In this document: positions 7,743-15,511 of the stretch, piece by piece
How the letters are laid out: each line of letters begins with the position of its first letter
Numbering within the stretch: the first letter of the stretch is position 1
Assembly (NCBI GenBank): GCA_039029315.1
Contig: JBCCGK010000164.1
Span: 1-18,203 of the forward strand
Direction of reading: 5' to 3'
Origin: JBCCCJ01 sp039029315
Lineage (GTDB): Bacteria; Bacteroidota; Bacteroidia; J057
Length of the DNA: 18,203 bases
Translations under genes and position numbers: made by a program
The notes under the pieces: generated by a model
What the model saw: only the letters and a program-made list of their open reading frames with translations
What the model was told of the DNA's origin: nothing
The model's database searches: none

Positions 7743-9992
7743 CTACTCCCACTCAAACTCCCAGATAGGCTCTACCCCTCTGAGATGCTCAACGAAATAG
7801 TTCCATCGGACTTTGGTGAAATAATAAGAATGCTGACCTCTATAGCCATGTCGTTGGCTTGGCAGGATGAGCATGTCAAATTGCTTATCTGCCCGGATCA
7901 AGGCTTCGGCCAATTTGAAGGTCGCTGAGGGATTGACATTTTCATCTATGCCTCCATGCGTGATGAGCAGTTTGCCTTTGAGATTGCTTGCCATGGTAAT
8001 GTTGGACTGAAGATGATAGGCAGAATCCACAGGCCAGCCCATATACATTTCCGGCCACCAGGCTTTTTCCATTCTGTGATCATGGTCTGCAGAACTGGCA
8101 ACAGCCACTTTGTAGAAATCAGGATAGGCCAGCACTGCATGACCTGCATCATAGCCTCCTGCCGAATGACCAAAAATGCCGACACGACTCGTATCGATCC
8201 AGCTAAATCGTTGTCCCAACTGCCGGATCGCACCTACATGATCTTCCAAATTCCCGCCGAGATTTTTGTAGGAATAATCGTGGAAGCGTTTGGATCGACC
8301 TGAGGACCCCAATCCATCTACCAGCAGGGCAACAAAGCCCAATTCGGCATAGGACTGCAAGGAAAATGCGCCTCTAAAATCCTTGGGAAATACCTGGGTG
8401 TGCGGCCCCGTATAGCTCATCTCAATGACTGGATATTGTTGCGTGGAATCAAAATTCGTAGGCTTCCACATAGCACCATAAATGGTGGTTTCGCCATCTC
8501 TTGCTGTCGCTGAAAAGATTTCAGGCGGCTGCCAATCCGGAATTCCGGAAATGTCTGCCTGTCCCAGGGTCATCAGAATGTCTCCAGTGTCCGTGCTTCG
8601 CAGGCTGGTCGTGGTTGGGATATTGACCGTAGACTGATTGTCTACCACATATTGACCATCGGGAGACAGACTGATGATGTGATGCAGATCTTCAGGACTG
8701 AGTTCGGTCAGGCCGTTTCCATCAAATGAAACGCGATACAGATGTTGATAATAGGGATTCTGGCCTTTTTCTTTTCCAGAAGCCAGAAAGTAAATCTGCT
8801 GATTCTCTTCATCAATTCTCACGAAACCATTGACATAATATTCGCCCCTTGTTATGGCACGCTCCTCCCCGCTTTGAAGATCCAGGCGATACAGTTGCCG
8901 CCAACCGCTTTTCTCTGACAGAAAAAACATGAATTGATGTGTATCTACGAATCTGTTAGAGAAATTGTCAATGTTGGTTGCGCTCGTTTCCGAATAGATG
9001 GTGTCAAGGGTTTCCGTATTCAGATCAAATCCATAGACCGTCATCCTCTGGTAACCGCGATCGAGTTGTCCCAGGTATACTTTGCCGGGGGTGTCGGACC
9101 ACTCCACAGATATGCCATTGATGTGTGTACTTCTTGGCAGATCCGGTTTGATTTCTTTGCCGGAAGCAATGTTAAAAAATACCGGGTCCATAAAGACCAT
9201 GTCGGTATCTCCGGGAGACCCCCGATAATAGGAGAGTAATTTTGGTCGATAGAGGCTATCGATGCTCCAGTCCAGCAAATACATTTTGTTGGCCGTCCTC
9301 ATGTCGCAAATGTTCGCAGACAGCCATTTGCTATCTGCTGACCATTCTACCTGAAAATGTTGGGGACGCTCCCCTTCTTCTCCTTCCATGATATCGGCCC
9401 AACCATACCAGGAGGCATACTCATATCCTTTTTCTCCTGCACTACTGAGTTGCTTGATTTCAAGGCTATGGGTTGATCGAATGAATAAATTGTACTTGTC
9501 TGTACATGCGACCCACTGGCTATCGGGAGAATGGATTTCAAACAGATATTCTGTCGCTTCTTTGGGAGGGGTGTTCAATTCATGTGTCAACGGATTGAGA
9601 ATGAATGCCTTGCCCTTCGCCCATATATGAAGTTTCTCGGGACCTTTATACTCGATTCTATCCACAGGCAGATCACCTGCCTCAACGTCTTCGCCAAGCG
9701 AATCGCTGAGGATCTGTGCCAGTTTCTGATGATCAAACAAGTCTGCCCGAGCCAGATCCGGCAAGCTTATTTTGACATATCGTTTCTGTTCAGAGGAATA
9801 ATGGGTGTACCACAAACCACTGCTATCCGGAAACCAATGCGGCTGAATGTGGGAGTTAAATACCTTATTGTTGAGATTTTGGTACATAAAGCCTACAGCT
9901 CGACTGTAGTCGTCCAGGCTGATCGCCTCCTGGGCACATAAGATGTTGATGATAAAGATGAGGCAGAGTGTGAGCAAGGTGAATCGTTTCAT
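7743..9992 (-). CDS. S9 family serine peptidase, dipeptidyl peptidase IV type
   Basis: 749 aa, the usual size for DPP-IV. The start is the ATG at 9992, which gives a signal peptide MKRFTLLTLCLIFIINILCA. The protein is therefore periplasmic or outer-membrane associated. The N-terminal two thirds is a beta-propeller with repeats such as FEIHSPDSQWVA, VEWSADSKWLSANI and SLSPDGQYVV, and YASWYGWADIMEGEE in the segment that holds the substrate-binding glutamates in DPP-IV. The C-terminal alpha/beta-hydrolase domain has the catalytic triad Ser610 (GIFGHSAGGYD), Asp683 (HGGIDENVNP) and His715 (PSQRHGYR). It should release N-terminal dipeptides, classically Xaa-Pro, from peptides, although proline specificity cannot be proven here. 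There are about 330 nt of non-coding sequence upstream, so it probably has its own promoter. Confidence 0.93.
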   Translation of the reverse strand: MKRFTLLTLCLIFIINILCAQEAISLDDYSRAVGFMYQNLNNKVFNSHIQPHWFPDSSGLWYTHYSSEQKRYVKISLPDLARADLFDHQKLAQILSDSLGEDVEAGDLPVDRIEYKGPEKLHIWAKGKAFILNPLTHELNTPPKEATEYLFEIHSPDSQWVACTDKYNLFIRSTHSLEIKQLSSAGEKGYEYASWYGWADIMEGEEGERPQHFQVEWSADSKWLSANICDMRTANKMYLLDWSIDSLYRPKLLSYYRGSPGDTDMVFMDPVFFNIASGKEIKPDLPRSTHINGISVEWSDTPGKVYLGQLDRGYQRMTVYGFDLNTETLDTIYSETSATNIDNFSNRFVDTHQFMFFLSEKSGWRQLYRLDLQSGEERAITRGEYYVNGFVRIDEENQQIYFLASGKEKGQNPYYQHLYRVSFDGNGLTELSPEDLHHIISLSPDGQYVVDNQSTVNIPTTTSLRSTDTGDILMTLGQADISGIPDWQPPEIFSATARDGETTIYGAMWKPTNFDSTQQYPVIEMSYTGPHTQVFPKDFRGAFSLQSYAELGFVALLVDGLGSSGRSKRFHDYSYKNLGGNLEDHVGAIRQLGQRFSWIDTSRVGIFGHSAGGYDAGHAVLAYPDFYKVAVASSADHDHRMEKAWWPEMYMGWPVDSAYHLQSNITMASNLKGKLLITHGGIDENVNPSATFKLAEALIRADKQFDMLILPSQRHGYRGQHSYYFTKVRWNYFVEHLRGVEPIWEFEWE

Positions 9993-10326
9993 GTTGGTTG
10001 AATGCTAATCAGGTACAGGTGAATGAAGCGCCTCAGATTGAAAGTGAAAAGTCAGCTTAAGTTAGGGAGAGGGACAGCTTTATCTTTGTGTTGGAAAAAT
10101 GTCCTTTTTTTCCTTCTACCCATGTTCCGAATACTATCCAGAGTTGTCCCACTATTTAGCAAAAAAAATTAGAAACTTTCTTGATTTTGGTTTTTGTCTG
10201 AAGAAAGCAGGATTTTTGGGTTCTGAGAAGGAATTTTTTTGAGGAATACCGAGGGTTTTCGAGAAAATAGTTTCTAACATAAACTGTTGTTCTTCTGTAT
10301 CAAGGGGTACTTACCTATCTTTCCCG
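9993..10326. other. intergenic region, 334 nt
   Basis: An AT-rich stretch between the peptidase start and the stop of the small ABM-fold gene. I see no gene. A 9-bp inverted repeat, TTAGAAACT (10169-10177) and AGTTTCTAA (10269-10277), spans about 90 nt and may be chance. The peptidase promoter should lie here, but I could not assign its boxes. Confidence 0.4.
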
Positions 10327-10632
10327 TTACTTTGTAAAATCATCCACTTCCTTGAAGATTTCTACAGATATTCGTTCTCCCAATTCATGCATAGTTCCCA
10401 TGTGACTATGCTTACGATCATGCCAAAACTTCTTCCAATCAGAGAGAGAATCCCATCTTGCTATTGTCTTTATTTCTCTGGGATCAGTCTCATTCTGTAG
10501 CATAAAACTTCCTCTTGCCCCTTCGACCTCTTCATGGATTGTATTGGTGGTTCTTTTCCATGTCTCAATGAAAAGGTCTAATTTTTCTGGCTCTACTTTC
10601 CAGCTATATATTTTTCGTATCATCATATTCAT
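10327..10632 (-). CDS. ABM-superfamily (dimeric alpha-beta barrel) protein
   Basis: 101 aa. The pattern MIRKIYSWKVEPEKLDLFIETWKR, RGSFMLQNETDPREIKTIARWDSLSDWKKFW is typical of antibiotic-biosynthesis-monooxygenase-like proteins: a beta strand, a helix with a Trp, then SFMLQ and ARWDS strands. Family members are small cytosolic monooxygenases or stress-response proteins. The substrate is not predictable. The ATG at 10632 overlaps the TGA of the upstream endonuclease gene in an ATGA arrangement, suggesting translational coupling. In-frame ATGs at 10626 and 10623 are alternatives. No signal peptide is present, although the upstream partner is exported. Confidence 0.75.
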   Translation of the reverse strand: MNMMIRKIYSWKVEPEKLDLFIETWKRTTNTIHEEVEGARGSFMLQNETDPREIKTIARWDSLSDWKKFWHDRKHSHMGTMHELGERISVEIFKEVDDFTK

Positions 10633-12434
10633 TTCTTCATCACACGAAAAAATCGAAATACAGATTCAGCTCGAAAGGCCAAGACATACAAACCTGTTGG
10701 CAAAGCAGAAGTCTCAATCTCCAATTGATAAGAACCTGGCACAATTGTGCCAAACGGCCACAGCTGCCGGACAAGCTGTCCCTGTGCGTCAAACAAATCC
10801 ACTTGTAAGTCCATCGATTGATACACCTGACAGGATAATTGTAACTGCTTGTCAAAAGGATTTGGCCAGGGGGCAAATACTTCTATTCCATCCATGCCAC
10901 TCATCTCCTCCAAATCAGTTGTAGGTACATCAAAACGGTGATAGCCCAAATCAGCAAAAAAGTCTGTGGAGAAAAGCTCCCATTCATTTTGTAGAAACAA
11001 CGCACTCGGCTTGTTCACAGACGGTTTTCTTACCATCGTTACATTCTTGGCATAATTCGCATCCGACCCAAAAGATCCTATCAGATCAATCAAGACTCCA
11101 TTCCTGAACAGTCCAATCGCATCATTTCCATTAAAAGTTACAATCCCCCCGCCAATCACATCCGCCTGTGCTTGCATCACAGGATCAGCATTCACATGTG
11201 TCAATACAAATACATCCCCATATGTCAGCTCCCCATGGAGCACCAATTCACTGCCCCAATCCTCGGAGCCGTTTGTCTGCTTTTTCAGCGAATACGCAGC
11301 CATATCTACGGAAGCTCCTGTGAAATTGGCAACCTCCAACGCTTTATTGTAAGAAGACCCCTCGATATATTCAGAAATGAATAACTCACTTGCCAACCCT
11401 GATCCTCCATCCAGAATCTGCCCGCTTACAATTGCACTCCCCCCACCAGCGCCTGAAGCATTAAAGGCTTCAACATAATAGTAATACCGCTGCCCAGCCA
11501 CGACATTCATGTCCGTATAAGAAGTATCCTCCTCTCCCAGGCTGCTCAATAAGGTAAATGAAAGTGCATCCAGAGATCGGTATACCGAATACCCTGTGGC
11601 CATATTCTGAGAATTCCAGATCAATTGCAAGTGAGTCGGAGATGCTATCAGGCGCACATCTTGGGGGCTGCCCAAGCCAGTTGTTTGAACCTCCCAGGCA
11701 TCCAGCACCCAGCCTGGATGATCAATATAGGGATTCCTGTTTCCCTGAAATGTTTCGATCTCATCATTTCTCAACAACTCCAGACTATCGGGGGGATCCT
11801 GCACATGCCATTGATATAGGGTTTCCAGATCCCCAACAGCTGTGATCTGTCCAGCCTGTGCCGAATACATCGTATAAAAATAAAAAACCGCTCGTGCACA
11901 ATTCCCTTTATGATCCTCCCTGGGTTCGAAAACCTGATTGTTATACTCACTGTACAGATCGCGGTCAGTGCTTGGAATATGCGTCTGACTCTGATCCAGG
12001 TACATCCATTTGGAAGTCAGATGATCAGCAATCTCCCCAAAAGGATAATTCGATCGAATATTGTTCCAGGTTCCAAAAGTCGGGAAGAGATGATGAATAT
12101 CCGAGAGCATTGGTTCTGCATCCCCATACAAACTCCTTGGCACTGTATGCTCACAATTGAGTGGTGCAGGATTGGTGCCTGTATTCCCATGTGACCAGGA
12201 TCGGGCAAATCCTCCATACACACACGACAATTCATCATTCACATTATCGATGTAGGCATACATATAGCCACGCGCAGCTGAGTATCCCAATTGTGAATGC
12301 TTTCCATCGTAAAAATTCACCTTCAACCAATCCCGCAAAGCCTGACCTTTCATCCCTGAAGGGGGCGTTTGTGAAAATAGAGCAGGGGTAACAAGTAAAA
12401 GGAAAAAGGCAAGTAAGGCCCAAAATTTACCCAT
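10629..12434 (-). CDS. secreted endonuclease I with FN3-like, lamin-tail and T9SS sorting domains
   Basis: 601 aa from the ATG at 12434, chosen for the signal peptide MGKFWALLAFFLLLVTPALF. The frame extends to an ATG at 12518, whose extra 28 residues would displace the signal. In 12434-based numbering, residues of about 30-245 form an endonuclease I (EndA/PF04231-type) domain. Its metal-dependent motifs are NCEHTVPRS (His96), MLSDIHHLFPT, NNIRSNYPFGE and RNPYIDHP. A fibronectin-III-like region follows at about 255-340. Next is a lamin-tail-like domain (ELFISEYIEGSSYNKALEVA) at about 350-470. The end, from APWPNPFDKQ at about 522 to the C-terminus, is a type A T9SS sorting domain. The enzyme should be exported and anchored or released at the cell surface, degrading extracellular DNA or RNA. 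The ATGA overlap with the next gene suggests cotranscription. Confidence 0.92.
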   Translation of the reverse strand: MGKFWALLAFFLLLVTPALFSQTPPSGMKGQALRDWLKVNFYDGKHSQLGYSAARGYMYAYIDNVNDELSCVYGGFARSWSHGNTGTNPAPLNCEHTVPRSLYGDAEPMLSDIHHLFPTFGTWNNIRSNYPFGEIADHLTSKWMYLDQSQTHIPSTDRDLYSEYNNQVFEPREDHKGNCARAVFYFYTMYSAQAGQITAVGDLETLYQWHVQDPPDSLELLRNDEIETFQGNRNPYIDHPGWVLDAWEVQTTGLGSPQDVRLIASPTHLQLIWNSQNMATGYSVYRSLDALSFTLLSSLGEEDTSYTDMNVVAGQRYYYYVEAFNASGAGGGSAIVSGQILDGGSGLASELFISEYIEGSSYNKALEVANFTGASVDMAAYSLKKQTNGSEDWGSELVLHGELTYGDVFVLTHVNADPVMQAQADVIGGGIVTFNGNDAIGLFRNGVLIDLIGSFGSDANYAKNVTMVRKPSVNKPSALFLQNEWELFSTDFFADLGYHRFDVPTTDLEEMSGMDGIEVFAPWPNPFDKQLQLSCQVYQSMDLQVDLFDAQGQLVRQLWPFGTIVPGSYQLEIETSALPTGLYVLAFRAESVFRFFRVMKK

Positions 12435-12846
12435 AGCAACACAATAAAAAAGCATCAAACACCTAGCAATATACGACTGATCAAATCTTTCCCCAATCAA
12501 ATATGTTGAAGGCTTCATTGGAGGATGTTAGGTAGCGTTCATTTTTCCTGTAGATTGTCAAGTAGTTGAATATAGCCTAGAAAGCTTTCGTGAAGCATAT
12601 GATCTTTGGGCACCTTCAGGTTAGTGTTGATATATGATTATGTTACTTAACATAATCAGGATCTACAAAGAGTCTTGTCCTGAAATAGGTTGTCAATGAG
12701 TTCATAACTAGTGATTTAAGCTATTGAAAAATTAAATCATGCCTCTGTAGACACTTCCTCTGAAAACTTTACAAAACAAGGAGTCCTTTCACAAAGGCAA
12801 GATAGGATACCAGATCCAAATTGTTATGCTAATTCAAGATGAGTAT
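12435..12846. other. intergenic region between endonuclease and small companion gene
   Basis: About 410 nt if the internal endonuclease start is used. Apart from the palindrome at 12635-12658 I see no gene or clear terminator. This stretch marks the change from long metabolic genes to the AT-richer region of small regulatory genes. Confidence 0.4.
12635..12658. promoter_or_regulatory. perfect 11-bp palindrome, operator-like or hairpin
   Basis: The arms TGATTATGTTA (12635-12645) and TAACATAATCA (12648-12658) are exact reverse complements around CT. No T-tract follows on either side, so it reads more like a dimeric regulator site than a terminator. It lies about 120-200 nt upstream of the endonuclease start, depending on the start codon, and about 190 nt beyond the end of the 97-aa gene. 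No matching second copy was seen. Confidence 0.45.
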
Positions 12847-13140
12847 TCATTCGTTTATCTTCTCCTTCAAATCCTCAAACTTAAGATCAAGGCCTTCATT
12901 CATCAGTTTGTCCAATTCATCCCAGCCTTCATTTATGATGAAGGCTTTCAAGCCCTCGAAGGCAGACCTGTATAAAGGAGAATCATTCAAAGATGCTTTG
13001 ATTATGAGCAATTCTTTTGTATCCCTAATTTGACCATTTAGCAAGTTGATCAATTTTTCAAGTGAGAGAAAGTCATCGGAATACATCTGATCTTTCTCTG
13101 ATACATGATAAGGCTCTAAAGATTTCTTGTTGTTAGACAT
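12847..13140 (-). CDS. small acidic helical protein downstream of ECF sigma factor
   Basis: 97 aa, with no family recognised. The sequence is predicted to be largely helical and rich in Leu, Asp, Glu and Lys: DFLSLEKLINLLNGQIRDTK, then FEGLKAFIINEGWDELDKLM and a charged end FEDLKEKINE. It has no signal peptide or membrane segment, so it does not look like a membrane-bound anti-sigma factor. It starts at an ATG 25 nt after the stop of the complete sigma factor gene on the same strand, so the two are probably one operon. By position it could be a soluble regulator or partner of that sigma factor, but this is inference. It lacks the ELDxxVKP signature found in the plus-strand small proteins. Confidence 0.6.
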   Translation of the reverse strand: MSNNKKSLEPYHVSEKDQMYSDDFLSLEKLINLLNGQIRDTKELLIIKASLNDSPLYRSAFEGLKAFIINEGWDELDKLMNEGLDLKFEDLKEKINE

Positions 13141-13165
13141 ATTGTTGAGTTAAGGTTTTGTTGAC

Positions 13166-13714
13166 TTATTTTCGTAAGAGGGTAATGAGTTCTCTTTTTG
13201 CCAGACTCTTGCGATCTGCCACATATTTTTTGCTCTTTCCCAGTATCTCCGCGATTTCATCATTGCTTTTGCCACTCATGCTCAACTCTATGATCTCTCT
13301 ATAGTTTTTCTGTTTCAGCTGTCGCAGAACTGCTGTCATAAGGTTGCGCTTTTCTTCTGATGAATCTTCTAATAGGAGGATATTTGGATCATCATACACA
13401 GGTTCATTCTCAAGTTCATCCAGAGAGAGTATTTTCCGTCCTGTTTTTTTCCGATGAAAGCATTCATAGGTGGTCAAAGCTTTCAACCAGGCATTGAAAT
13501 GTCGAATATTCTGATGACTTGCTTTTTTTCGATTTCTATATAAGCTAGCGAATATATCCTGAGCAAGGTCATGAGAAGGTTCTTGATTGCCCAATATATT
13601 ATAGGCTAAAAAGAACACAGAGTGGTAGTTATCCAAATATATTTCCTTGTAGAGTTCTGGCTTTCCTGTTTTTGCAAATTTGTTCCAGATTATCGTAGAG
13701 TTATCCATATTCAT
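13166..13714 (-). CDS. ECF-type RNA polymerase sigma factor (regions 2 and 4)
   Basis: 182 aa, a typical ECF sigma size. Region 2 spans about residues 21-92: LYKEIYLDNYHSVFFLAYNI, then HDLAQDIFASLYRNRKK (core-binding helix), and HFNAWLKALTTYECFHRKK for -10 recognition. Region 4 spans about 126-180, with the helix-turn-helix SGKSNDEIAEILGKSKKYVA followed by DRKSLAKRELITLL. It would direct core RNA polymerase to a specific promoter class. The likely start is the ATG at 13714, with a second at 13708. A TACGACA-N17-TCTA promoter-like motif lies 103 nt upstream, and the same motif occurs before three other genes in this region. No membrane anti-sigma gene is adjacent. The 97-aa gene follows after 25 nt. 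Confidence 0.88.
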   Translation of the reverse strand: MNMDNSTIIWNKFAKTGKPELYKEIYLDNYHSVFFLAYNILGNQEPSHDLAQDIFASLYRNRKKASHQNIRHFNAWLKALTTYECFHRKKTGRKILSLDELENEPVYDDPNILLLEDSSEEKRNLMTAVLRQLKQKNYREIIELSMSGKSNDEIAEILGKSKKYVADRKSLAKRELITLLRK

Positions 13715-13796
13715 GTATTTAAATGATACATTGTTAAACTTATCTCATTTTTTTTGTGTTCAGTATTTCTTATTGGCGAATAAGCTCTATGAACCT

Positions 13797-13824
13797 TAGA
13801 GTGTTTTCAAAACAAAATGTCGTA
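13797..13824 (-). promoter_or_regulatory. TACGACA-N17-TCTA promoter-like motif, copy 1
   Basis: On the minus strand TACGACA (13824-13818) is followed after 17 nt by TCTA (13800-13797), then AAGG. It lies 103 nt upstream of the first sigma gene in matching orientation. The assignment rests on repetition of the same bipartite pattern before three more genes, with spacers of 16-18 nt, the spacing of -35 and -10 boxes. Confidence 0.55.
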
Positions 13825-13958
13825 TTTCTCTCTAAAGTTTTTTTATAATAAGCCAATAACTATTTAGATCCACGGAATTCAACAGGGTACACTCTTTGCA
13901 TTCCTTTTTAAGTCAGAGATCCTTAAAGGGGTAGAGCCGTTAAGTTCGTCAAGGCTCA

Positions 13959-14100
13959 TTTTCACCCTCCAAACCTCCCTACTTCGGCTTTGCACAGCAC
14001 AAGTCTCTACTCACAAGCAGCCGCAGCAGGGAGGCTTCTGAATTGAAAAGCCCCCTGAAGCCTTGGATTGAAGGGCTGCAAGGGGGGCTGGGGGTGAAAA
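13959..14100. repeat. structured palindromic element with inverted C/G-rich ends
   Basis: The outer ends TTTTCACCCTCC (13959-13970) and GGGGGTGAAAA (14090-14100) pair with one mismatch. Inside are CCTCCCT (13974-13980) paired with AGGGAGG (14028-14034), and AGCCCCC (14049-14055) paired with GGGGGCT (14083-14089). The nested arms suggest a folded mobile or repetitive extragenic element of about 140 bp. It lies between the first sigma promoter region and the end of the NfeD-like gene, so it might also end transcription of that gene. Confidence 0.5.
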
Positions 14101-14117
14101 AAAATCAATGTATCCTT

Positions 14118-14378
14118 CTATTCAGCTGGCTCAATTAATAGCTGGAAGATGTGTTTGCCTACTACCTTAACTGTAGCCCCTTTTGGAAAATAATGAAATC
14201 GGGAGAAGCATTCATATCTCTGACCGTCGATCTCCATCAGTCCTAATCCTGAGACTCTTGTGAGGGTAGTGCCTATGGCTCCAACTAAAAGAGCAGAGGA
14301 GTTCTCTTTTTTAGACTTAGAGGCAGACTTGTTCTTGGAAGAATGGGGGGACAGCTTCTGGAAAAATGGTAATTTCAT
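14118..14378 (-). CDS. stand-alone NfeD C-terminal OB-fold-like protein
   Basis: 86 aa. Residues of about 30-86 read LLVGAIGTTLTRVSGLGLME, then IDGQRYECFSR and FPKGATVKVVGKHIFQLLIE. This matches the NfeD C-terminal beta-barrel: a GxxGxxLT strand, an IDGxRY hairpin and a KGxxVKVV strand. Full NfeD proteins carry membrane helices and often a protease domain, and partner with stomatins. Here these are replaced by a basic, Ser/Lys-rich N-terminus (HSSKNKSASKSKKENSS), so the protein is predicted soluble. Its role is unknown. It has a TACGACA/TCTA motif 74 nt upstream, tying its expression to the neighbouring sigma genes by inference. Truncation from a larger gene cannot be excluded, but the reading frame has a clean ATG start. 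Confidence 0.65.
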   Translation of the reverse strand: MKLPFFQKLSPHSSKNKSASKSKKENSSALLVGAIGTTLTRVSGLGLMEIDGQRYECFSRFHYFPKGATVKVVGKHIFQLLIEPAE

Positions 14379-14431
14379 AATTGTCGGATTAGATTAATAA
14401 GAGCAAGGCCGACAATTCAACCTTTCCTTTA

Positions 14432-14459
14432 TAGAGTTTCCCAAGCGGTTTTTGTCGTA
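14432..14459 (-). promoter_or_regulatory. TACGACA-N17-TCTA promoter-like motif, copy 2
   Basis: On the minus strand TACGACA (14459-14453) is followed after 17 nt by TCTA (14435-14432) and then TAAAGG. It is 74 nt upstream of the NfeD-like gene and in the same orientation. Spacing is identical to copy 1. Confidence 0.55.
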
Positions 14460-15065
14460 TTATGCTTCACATCTGCTCCACTTCCCTGTGCATGCCCTCA
14501 TAAACATGCACTGCTAGCTAGTAGAAAATTTTTAGCTATTTTATGTGAATCAAGAGTTAAAAACCGGCCCAGGCTGTCATTCCAGCCGGTCAGATGGTCT
14601 GGTGCATTGTGGAATCTCACGCCATGTTATCAAAATCCATTGCCAAAAGCAAAAAATCTTGGCATGACGTGAGATTCTGGGTTATTCTTGCTCATTTCAG
14701 TCGCAAAAATCCCCGGAATGACAAAATATTTCGTATTTGAGCCCTTGATTCGCATTATTTAGGGAATTCCCAAAAAAAATTCCAATATTGCCTTATTGGT
14801 AGTCAGAAAAGACTACTTTTTTTCTAACATATTATGAATCCTAAACCAACGATGGCCTGTAAATTTTTCAGTGGAATTGAACAGGTTTCATCCATGATTT
14901 TTTCTAGTTTTGCCGCAATTTCCCTTAAGTAGAAAGGAAGGGCAGGACAGAAAAGTCACAGGATTTAGTTTCGTTCGGCTCAATTATTCAGTCAATGATA
15001 GTTTTGGAATTCTTGAAATAAAGCCTTGAGTAGCTTAGCTACAAGAACATAAGATCATATATCCT
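14460..15065. other. long intergenic region with palindromic repeat
   Basis: No gene is seen over about 600 nt. It holds the repeat at 14563-14723, a 10-bp palindrome GGGAATTCCC near 14762, and a short hairpin GTAGC-TTA-GCTAC at 15030-15042, 24 nt before the next gene. The promoter of the following plus-strand gene should be here, but no TACGACA motif was found in it. Confidence 0.45.
14563..14723. repeat. nested inverted-repeat element (MITE- or REP-like)
   Basis: The outer arms TGTCATTCC (14575-14583) and GGAATGACA (14715-14723) pair perfectly. The inner arms GAATCTCACGCCATG (14612-14626) and CATGACGTGAGATTC (14663-14677) pair at 14 of 15 positions. ACCGGC (14563-14568) and GCCGGT (14585-14590) form a further hairpin at the left edge. 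No open frame of interest lies inside. The GTCATTCC ends resemble dispersed repeats known from many bacterial genomes. Confidence 0.6.
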
Positions 15066-15332
15066 ATGCCTAGAAATACGAATAATAAACCTAGCTTTAT
15101 GGGAACTACGCTACCTACTACCCCTCAGAACTCGCAGACAACAGAGTCGAAAATTAATGATGACATATGGCTCCCCGAAGACCTTGAAGATGTTCTTGAA
15201 TTATTTAGAGTAAATGAAGGATATCCTTCCCGCAAGGAAGCGCTTCGAGCGATTGCCTCTGAATTAGATTCATCTGTCAAGCCTAAAATCATGGAATATC
15301 TGCAAAAAAATCTTAATGGAAGGGTAACCTGA
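15066..15332 (+). CDS. small protein with C-terminal ELDxxVKPxxM signature
   Basis: 88 aa, no known family recognised. The first 30 residues are Thr/Asn/Ser-rich and look disordered. The rest is acidic and helical: DDIWLPEDLEDVLELFRVNE, then SRKEALRAIASELDSSVKPKIM. This last segment aligns with the C-terminus of the plus-strand protein ending at 17622 (DAIERIILELDQEVKPRLM), sharing A, I, ELD, VKP and M at fixed spacing. That marks a local small-protein family. There is no signal peptide or membrane segment. The gene precedes the second complete sigma factor by 180 nt on the same strand. A separate TACGACA motif lies in that gap, so the sigma gene may have its own promoter. A soluble sigma-linked regulator is possible but unproven. 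Confidence 0.6.
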   Translation: MPRNTNNKPSFMGTTLPTTPQNSQTTESKINDDIWLPEDLEDVLELFRVNEGYPSRKEALRAIASELDSSVKPKIMEYLQKNLNGRVT

Positions 15333-15426
15333 AATCAGGTGATGCTTCATTTTGATTCAGAAAACTATCTATTATTTGTCGAATAATATTCGATATTCTG
15401 TCCATCCTTTGATAAAGAGAATTGGA

Positions 15427-15455
15427 TACGACATGTATATATGCCAGAACCTCTT
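15427..15455 (+). promoter_or_regulatory. TACGACA-N18-TCTT promoter-like motif, copy 3
   Basis: On the plus strand TACGACA (15427-15433) is followed after 18 nt by TCTT (15452-15455) and, further on, AAGG. It is 78 nt upstream of the second sigma gene and in its orientation. The second box differs from TCTA by one base. It lies between the 88-aa gene and the sigma gene. Confidence 0.55.
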
Positions 15456-15511
15456 AGCTATAGAAGGCTTTGGCCATATGATGTCAAATCAACCATTCAA
15501 AATTATCAATT

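Noticed and set aside
10169..10277. 9-bp inverted repeat TTAGAAACT/AGTTTCTAA around 90 nt, and TTTCTAACATA recurring at 10271 and 14821
   Set aside because: AT-rich short matches at this distance are likely by chance, and no gene or feature is bounded by them.
12471..12481. TACGACT near the upstream end of the endonuclease frame
   Set aside because: The last base differs from the motif, no second box follows, and the orientation is opposite to the gene.
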